Origin: JAYPWI01 sp038135065
GTDB taxonomy: Bacteria; Actinomycetota; Acidimicrobiia; Acidimicrobiales; Poriferisodalaceae
NCBI GenBank assembly: GCA_038135065.1
Contig: JAYPWI010000014.1
Coordinates: 28,775 to 92,774 of the forward strand
DNA length: 64,000 bases
Reading direction: 5' to 3'
Shown piece by piece: positions 59,225 to 64,000 of the stretch (position 1 is its first letter; each line of letters opens with the position of its first letter). The position numbers were made by a program, and so were the translations under genes. The notes under the pieces were generated by a model that did not search any database, was not told the origin of the DNA, and saw only the letters and a list, made by a program, of their open reading frames with translations.

Positions 59225-60295
59225 TCAGGGGTCGATGGTGATGGTGCCGGGCGCTGCTGGGCGGAGGGAACCGATCACCGATGCAGTGTGACCCCGCTCG
59301 ACCAGGGCGGCAGTTGCTTCCTCAGCTGCCGACACCTCACAGCTGAACAGCAGGCCGCCCGACGTCTGCGCGTCGGCGAGCACGATACGGTCGTCGAGGC
59401 TGCCGCCGATCAGGTGTGGCTCGAGGTGGCTCAAGTTGCGCTGGGTGCCACCGGGGACGAAACCGCGGTCCAGGAGGGTGGCGAGATCGCGGAGCCGAGG
59501 CACGCGACCCGCCTCGATCACGGCAGACAGGCCGCTGGCCAGAGCCAGCTCGTGCAGATGACCGAGCAGGCCGAACCCCGTCACGTCGGTGGCTGCGGTT
59601 GCTCCGTAGTTGAGGGCTACCTCGGCAGCGATGTCGTTGAGGCGACTCATTTCGGCCACCCCCTGGTCGTAGGTGTCGTGCAGCCAACCTCCGTCAAGCA
59701 CAGCGTCGGGATCGGAGCGCTTCACGGCGGTTGCCAGGAGGCCCGTGCCGATCGGTTTGGTGAGGACCAAGGCCTGATGGGGACGGCCACCTCGGTTGGC
59801 CAGGATGCGATCGGGATCGACTTCGCCGGTCATGGCCATGCCGTACATGGGCTCAGGGCCATCGACGGTATGGCCGCCGGCCACCACCCACCCGCCCTCC
59901 GCGGCGGCTGCAGCCCCACCGAGCAGTACCTGCCCGAGGAGATCCAGTGGCAGCTGATCGTTTGGCCATGCGACGAGATTCAGACCGAACAGTGGCCGTC
60001 CTCCCATCGCATAGACGTCGCTCACCGCGTTGGCCGCAGCGATCCGGCCCCAGACAACTGGATCGTCGACGATGGGGGTGAAGAAATCGGCGGTAGCAAC
60101 GAGCGCGGGTCCGCCGGGACGCTGCCACACGGCGGCGTCATCGGAGGTCGCAGAGCCGACGAGCAGATCGGGGTGGTCGACGGCAGGCAGGCGGCTCAGC
60201 ACGTGAGCCAGGTCGCTCGGACCGAGCTTGCACGCTCAGCCCGCGCCGTGGCTGTACTGGGTGAGCCGGACGTCGTCCGCCCTGGAATCGCTCAT
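59225..60295 (-). CDS. selD: selenide, water dikinase (selenophosphate synthase), itself a selenoprotein
   Basis: SelD makes selenophosphate from selenide and ATP. The full product is 356 residues if the in-frame TGA at 60236-60238 is read as selenocysteine (Sec20). The frame is unbroken on both sides, and the junction reads LTQYSHGAG-U-ACKLGPS, matching E. coli LTQYSHGAGCGCK with Sec at the catalytic Cys. Later parts are normal (TADFFTPIVDDP, AANAVSDVYAMGG, DVTGFGLLGHLHE, DAQTSGGLLF). A SECIS-like hairpin follows the TGA. Conventional calling would start at an internal codon near 60202 and lose the active site. Confidence 0.93.
60204..60238 (-). promoter_or_regulatory. bacterial SECIS-like element in selD
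   Basis: The minus-strand RNA can fold from the UGA codon itself. UGAGC (60238-60234) pairs with GCUCA (60208-60204). After a symmetric 6x6 internal loop, GCUCG (60227-60223) pairs with CGAGC (60219-60215) around the loop GUC. A G in the apical loop, about 16 bases after the UGA, fits the known bacterial SECIS layout that recruits SelB. Confidence 0.7.
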
Positions 60296-60332
60296 CATCA
60301 CAACGCTATCGGTCCCGGAGATGCGGCGGAGT

Positions 60333-61262
60333 TCACGGTGAGTCGGCGACCGACGCCAGGAAGAGCTCCATGGCCCGGTCCCGGTCGATGTGGTACGCCA
60401 CCTCGCAGTTCGCACGTTCTGACGCATACCCCCTCTCGTCGACGAGGGTCATGCCCCTGGTGTGCTCACCGACGAGCTCGACCACTACGTGGCGAGCTCC
60501 GAACGAGAAGAGCTCGGGGTGGGTGATGGCCATCACCGCGCACGGATCGTGGAGGGCGACCTCGGTCTGGCCGGTGCGGCGGGTGCTGGACGACAGGTAG
60601 AACTCGAAGAGGTCCGCCCCGAACGACCCCGTGCGGGTACCGCACGCCCGCATGGATGCGATGACCTGACGATCCACACAGAACTGGTGGGTGAGGTTGA
60701 GTCCCGCCATCCGAAGCACCTCGACCCCACATCCGAACACGATGGCCGCCGCCTCCGGATCGGCCCAGACATTGAACTCCGCGGCCGCGGTCACGTTGCC
60801 CACCGTGGCGCTCCCCCCCATGAGGGAGATGCCGGCCAGGCGATCGACGATGTCGGGGGCCTGGCGGATGGCGAGGGCGATATTGGTCAGGGGGCCGATG
60901 GGCACGAGCCACACGTCGTCGACGGCGCGAACTGTGTCGATGATGAACTGCACTGCGTCGGCGCTGTCCAGTTCTCGGTCCAGGGTGGGCCTGGCGGGAC
61001 CGTCGAGGCCGGATTCCCCGTGAACGGCGGCGGCGTGTCGAGCGGGGGCCACCAGGGGACGATCTGCTCCGGCGTGGACGGGAACGTCGAGGTCGAGGAG
61101 TTGGGCCACCACGAGGGCGTTCGGAGCGGTCATGGCCAGCGGGGCGTTGCCCGAGACGGCGGTGATACCCAACAGGTTGGTGTGCCGTGCCGCCATGACG
61201 ATGGCCATCGCATCGTCGTGACCGGGGTCGCAGTCGATGATGACCTTCGGGAGTTCAGCCAT
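60333..61262 (-). CDS. inosine-uridine-preferring nucleoside hydrolase family protein
   Basis: A 309-residue ribohydrolase. The calcium-binding signature is at the N-terminus (VIIDCDPGHDDAMAIVMAA). Other conserved parts are AVSGNAPLAMTAPNALVV, LVPIGPLTNIALAI, ISLMGGSATVGNVTAAAEFN and the C-terminal LHDPCAVMAITHPELF. It cleaves nucleosides to base and ribose in salvage. The exact preference is not readable. It lies upstream of selD with a 37-base gap. Confidence 0.92.
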   Translation of the reverse strand: MAELPKVIIDCDPGHDDAMAIVMAARHTNLLGITAVSGNAPLAMTAPNALVVAQLLDLDVPVHAGADRPLVAPARHAAAVHGESGLDGPARPTLDRELDSADAVQFIIDTVRAVDDVWLVPIGPLTNIALAIRQAPDIVDRLAGISLMGGSATVGNVTAAAEFNVWADPEAAAIVFGCGVEVLRMAGLNLTHQFCVDRQVIASMRACGTRTGSFGADLFEFYLSSSTRRTGQTEVALHDPCAVMAITHPELFSFGARHVVVELVGEHTRGMTLVDERGYASERANCEVAYHIDRDRAMELFLASVADSP

Positions 61263-61302
61263 GGTCGGTCAGGCTAATGGGACCTGATCGGTCGAGATCG
61301 GG

Positions 61303-62025
61303 TCACGACTCCAGCCGTCGCATCCCGGGGCCGTTGTCGTCGGTGTCACCCCAGTAGTGGGGGAGGCGCAGGTATCCGACCCGGGGCAAGTCGACTGCCG
61401 TGGTGAGTCCCTGGTGGAGCTTCAGGCGCTGGATCGTCCTGATGTGGCTCAACTGCTCGTAGAACACCATCCACAACGACCCTTCGAGGTCGTAGTCGAT
61501 CATCCGAGGATCGTCGGGGTTGTGGGCTGCGCCGCGGGGCAGGGTGGTGATGACGTAACTCCAGAACGGGGTGCCGTGCACGGTCTCGGTGGTGTCGCGA
61601 AGTCGGTCGATCGGTTGCTCGGCCACCACGGTGCTGAGCCAGTCGATGCCGATCTGCCAGCGGTCGAAGATGGTAGGTAGCTCCCAGTATCGCTCCTCGT
61701 CGAGGACCCGATCCCAGCGGCTGTTGGGTCCGAGGCGGTGATCGTCCCAGTCGATGGGGGACGGGATGTCGCCGTCGGGCCACAGGAGATCGGCGCACCG
61801 GCGGCGGGTGAACACCAAGGCGTCCCAGGCGATGTGCGACACCTGCCTCCGGATCGACCACCACATCCACTCCCGTTCGGGAGAGAGATCGTCGAAGTCG
61901 AGCTGGGCCGGGCTCAGCCCATCCACCTCGGCCTTCACCCACTCGACGAGGCTCGGGTAATGGGGCATCGCCCCCACTGCGGGGTCCTCGGGCATCTCGG
62001 TGATGGCCGGGTCGACCAGGGCCAT
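61303..62025 (-). CDS. DinB-like four-helix metalloprotein
   Basis: A 240-residue helical protein. The pattern WWSIRRQVSHIAWDALVF and later EQLSHIRTIQRLKLHQGL gives His residues at the spacing seen in DinB/YfiT metal sites. Many aromatic residues flank them. DinB relatives in Actinomycetota include mycothiol-dependent transferases, which would fit the mtr gene in this window, but nothing here proves thiol use. It is 18 bases upstream of the gcvP stop side and on the same strand. Confidence 0.6.
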   Translation of the reverse strand: MALVDPAITEMPEDPAVGAMPHYPSLVEWVKAEVDGLSPAQLDFDDLSPEREWMWWSIRRQVSHIAWDALVFTRRRCADLLWPDGDIPSPIDWDDHRLGPNSRWDRVLDEERYWELPTIFDRWQIGIDWLSTVVAEQPIDRLRDTTETVHGTPFWSYVITTLPRGAAHNPDDPRMIDYDLEGSLWMVFYEQLSHIRTIQRLKLHQGLTTAVDLPRVGYLRLPHYWGDTDDNGPGMRRLES

Positions 62026-62043
62026 GATCGTCTCCTGTGGCTC

Positions 62044-64000
62044 TCAGTCCTCGAAGGCGCGAGGGTCGGGGCAGGCGCACACCAGGTTGCGATCACCGTG
62101 GGCTCCATCGATCCGGCTCACCGGCGGCCAGTACTTGTCCTTCCGGAGGCCGGGAACCGGGTAGGCGGCCTCCTCCCGGGTGTAGGGATGTGTCCAACGC
62201 TCCCCGAGCAGGTCCTCGGCCGGATGAGGGCTGTTGACCAGCGGGTTGTCGTCGAGCGGCCACTCACCGCTCTCGATCCGGGCGATCTCGGCGCGGATGG
62301 AGATCAGGGCCTCGCACAGACGGTCGATCTCGGCCAGTGATTCGCTCTCGGTCGGCTCGATCATGAGGGTGCCCGCCACGGGGAAGGACATGGTCGGGGC
62401 GTGGAACCCGTAGTCGATGAGGCGCTTGGCCACGTCATCGACCGATACCACCTGGGCGAGTGGCCGGAGGTCGATGATGCACTCGTGGGCGATCAGACCC
62501 TGAGGACCCGTGTACAGGATCGGATAGTGATCCCGCAGGCGGGCTGCCATGTAGTTGGCGTTGAGGATGGCGGTCTCGGTGGCCCGTCGCAGCCCATCGG
62601 GTCCCATCATGGCGATGTACATCCACGGGATGGGCAGGATGCCCGCCGAGCCCCAGGGGGCCGCCGAGATGGCGCCCGGTCCTGTGTCGGGACCCGCCTC
62701 GGCCACCACCGGATGGTTCGGCAAGAAGGGGGTCAGGTGGGCTCTGGCCGCAACCGGACCGACCCCCGGGCCGCCCCCTCCGTGGGGGATGCAGAAGGTC
62801 TTGTGGAGATTGAGGTGGCTGACATCTGCGCCGAAGGTCCCGGGGGCGGCCACCCCGACCAGGGCGTTGAGGTTCGCTCCATCGACGTACACCTGACCCC
62901 CCGCCTCGTGCACCATGTCACAGAGGTCGACGATGCCGGCCTCGAAGACCCCATGGGTGCTCGGGTAGGTCACCATGATCCCGGCCAACTGGTCGCGGTG
63001 GGCGTCGATCTTGGCGCGGAGATCGTCGAGGTCGACGTCACCCGACTCGCCGCACTCCACCACGACCACCCTCAGTCCTGCCATGACCGCCGATGCGGCA
63101 TTGGTGCCGTGGGCCGAGGAAGGGATGAGGCACACGGTCCTGGCATGGTCACCGCGACTCTCGTGGTAACGACGGATGGCCAACAGGCCAGCGAACTCGC
63201 CCTGGGAGCCGGCGTTGGGTTGGAGGGACACTGCGTCGTAGCCCGTGCACGCGATCAGCCATCGCTCCAGGGACCCGATCATCTCGAGGTACCCCTGGGC
63301 TTGGTCGATGGGGGCGAAGGGATGGATGTTGCCCCACTCGGGCCACGTCACCGGTTCCATCTCCGAGGTCGCGTTCAACTTCATGGTGCAACTGCCCAGG
63401 GGGATCATGGCCCGGTCCAGGGCGATGTCCCGATCGGCGAGCCGCCTGAGGTAACGCAGCAATTCGGTCTCGGAACGGTGGTCGTGGAACACGGGATGTT
63501 CCAGGAACGCCGAGGTCCTGCGGAGATGGTCGGGGATGCCCGCCGGGCCGTCACCGTCGGCGAGCTGCGCTGCATCGGCGCCGAAGGCTGACACCACCGC
63601 GGCGACGGTGCCGTCGTCGGAGGTCTCGTCGAGGGAGATCCCGACACGGTCGGCATCGACCCGTCGCAGGTTGATCCCCGCCGCCCGGGCCCGGGCGAGC
63701 ACCTCGTCGGCGCCGCCGGGTACCGCCACGGTGATCGTGTCGAAGAAGGTCGAGTTCAGCAGCTCGTACCCCGCGGCTCTGAGAGAGCCGGCCAGCGCCG
63801 AGGTCAGGCGATGGACACGGGAGGCGATGGCTGTGAGCCCGTCGGGACCGTGCCACACGGCGTACATGGAGGCCATCACCGCAAGCAGGACTTGGGCGGT
63901 GCAGATGTTGCTGGTCGCCTTCTCCCGCCTGATGTGCTGCTCCCGGGTTTGCAGGGCCAGGCGGGTAGCCGGGCGGCCCGCAGCGTCGACGGAGAGGCCG
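62044..64000 (-). CDS. gcvP: glycine dehydrogenase (decarboxylating), C-terminal 652 residues
   Basis: The P protein of the glycine cleavage system, cut by the right window edge, so the N-terminal third is missing. The visible part starts within LALQTREQHIRREKATSNIC, a conserved stretch, and contains the PLP Lys in LNLHKTFCIPHGGGGPG. The C-terminal domain includes DRAMIPLGSCTMKLNATSEM and LNANYMAARLRDHYPILYTG. It decarboxylates glycine and passes the aminomethyl group to GcvH. An ATG at 63879 is internal and not the true start. Confidence 0.97.
   Translation of the reverse strand, partial: GLSVDAAGRPATRLALQTREQHIRREKATSNICTAQVLLAVMASMYAVWHGPDGLTAIASRVHRLTSALAGSLRAAGYELLNSTFFDTITVAVPGGADEVLARARAAGINLRRVDADRVGISLDETSDDGTVAAVVSAFGADAAQLADGDGPAGIPDHLRRTSAFLEHPVFHDHRSETELLRYLRRLADRDIALDRAMIPLGSCTMKLNATSEMEPVTWPEWGNIHPFAPIDQAQGYLEMIGSLERWLIACTGYDAVSLQPNAGSQGEFAGLLAIRRYHESRGDHARTVCLIPSSAHGTNAASAVMAGLRVVVVECGESGDVDLDDLRAKIDAHRDQLAGIMVTYPSTHGVFEAGIVDLCDMVHEAGGQVYVDGANLNALVGVAAPGTFGADVSHLNLHKTFCIPHGGGGPGVGPVAARAHLTPFLPNHPVVAEAGPDTGPGAISAAPWGSAGILPIPWMYIAMMGPDGLRRATETAILNANYMAARLRDHYPILYTGPQGLIAHECIIDLRPLAQVVSVDDVAKRLIDYGFHAPTMSFPVAGTLMIEPTESESLAEIDRLCEALISIRAEIARIESGEWPLDDNPLVNSPHPAEDLLGERWTHPYTREEAAYPVPGLRKDKYWPPVSRIDGAHGDRNLVCACPDPRAFED

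Noticed and set aside
62401..63591. Plus-strand frame of 396 codons opposite gcvP
   Set aside because: Antisense to conserved GcvP sequence; no recognisable domain.
1..64000. CRISPR arrays, insertion sequences, prophage or integrated elements
   Set aside because: No regularly spaced repeats, transposase or integrase genes, or phage structural genes were seen. tRNA-Pro has no attachment-site duplication that I could find.

Overview
This window is a compact, GC-rich stretch of bacterial chromosome with about 64 protein genes, one tRNA and very short intergenic gaps. The gene content points to Actinomycetota, and my inference is an Acidimicrobiia-like lineage. Support comes from a mycothione reductase, a block matching the mycobacterial Rv1822/Rv1826-Rv1830 order (pgsA, gcvH, FHA protein, MerR, bifunctional nuclease, MerR), an F420-type luciferase-like oxidoreductase, heterodimeric methylmalonyl-CoA mutase and a class III-type PHA synthase. 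No prophage, insertion sequence or CRISPR array was seen.

Layout. 1-3.1 kb: a cut-off gene, small membrane proteins, tRNA-Pro(GGG), a LOG-family hydrolase and a ferredoxin-reductase-like flavoprotein. 3.1-7.1 kb: class I ribonucleotide reductase nrdA-nrdB behind a 340-base leader region. 7-14.1 kb: an SDR enzyme and a methylmalonyl-CoA module (mutA, an embedded lipoprotein gene, mutB, meaB). 14.2-17 kb: leuS. 17-23.8 kb: a storage-granule region with a phasin-like protein, an XRE regulator, an acyl-CoA synthetase, an alpha/beta hydrolase, a MarR regulator, a PhaE-like protein, PHA synthase and a patatin-like lipase. 23.9-27.3 kb: thrB, an SRAP protein, an MFS carrier and a HIT protein. 27.4-30.8 kb: the conserved pgsA-gcvH-FHA-MerR-BFN-MerR block, with a striking CGCG-palindrome array before the last gene. 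30.9-35.7 kb: msrB, HAD and LLM enzymes, an enoyl-CoA hydratase and a class V aminotransferase.

35.8-42.7 kb is a small surface-glycan cluster: glycosyltransferase-TPR, sugar aminotransferase, pyruvyltransferase, a sulfotransferase fused to an acetyltransferase, and a degenerate DegT-like protein. 42.7-47.5 kb holds an oxidoreductase, a VOC protein and a full-length LacZ beta-galactosidase. 47.5-56.9 kb holds an acyl-CoA synthetase, a NicX-like ring-cleavage dioxygenase, an MFS exporter, a phosphatase, a serine hydrolase, an amidase, mycothione reductase and a lipoprotein. 56.9-64 kb is one long minus-strand run: 2OG oxygenase, nucleotidyltransferase, DnaJ protein, selD, nucleoside hydrolase, DinB-like protein and gcvP, which is cut by the window edge.

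The clearest hidden signal is that selD is itself a selenoprotein. An in-frame UGA sits at the catalytic position, and a SECIS-like hairpin starts at that codon. A standard gene call would truncate this gene. Other notable points are the palindrome array at 30.16-30.27 kb, the sulfotransferase-acetyltransferase fusion, a lipoprotein gene inside the mutAB operon, a GarA-type FHA protein carrying a zinc ribbon instead of the usual phospho-switch, and the phaE-like/phaC/patatin operon.
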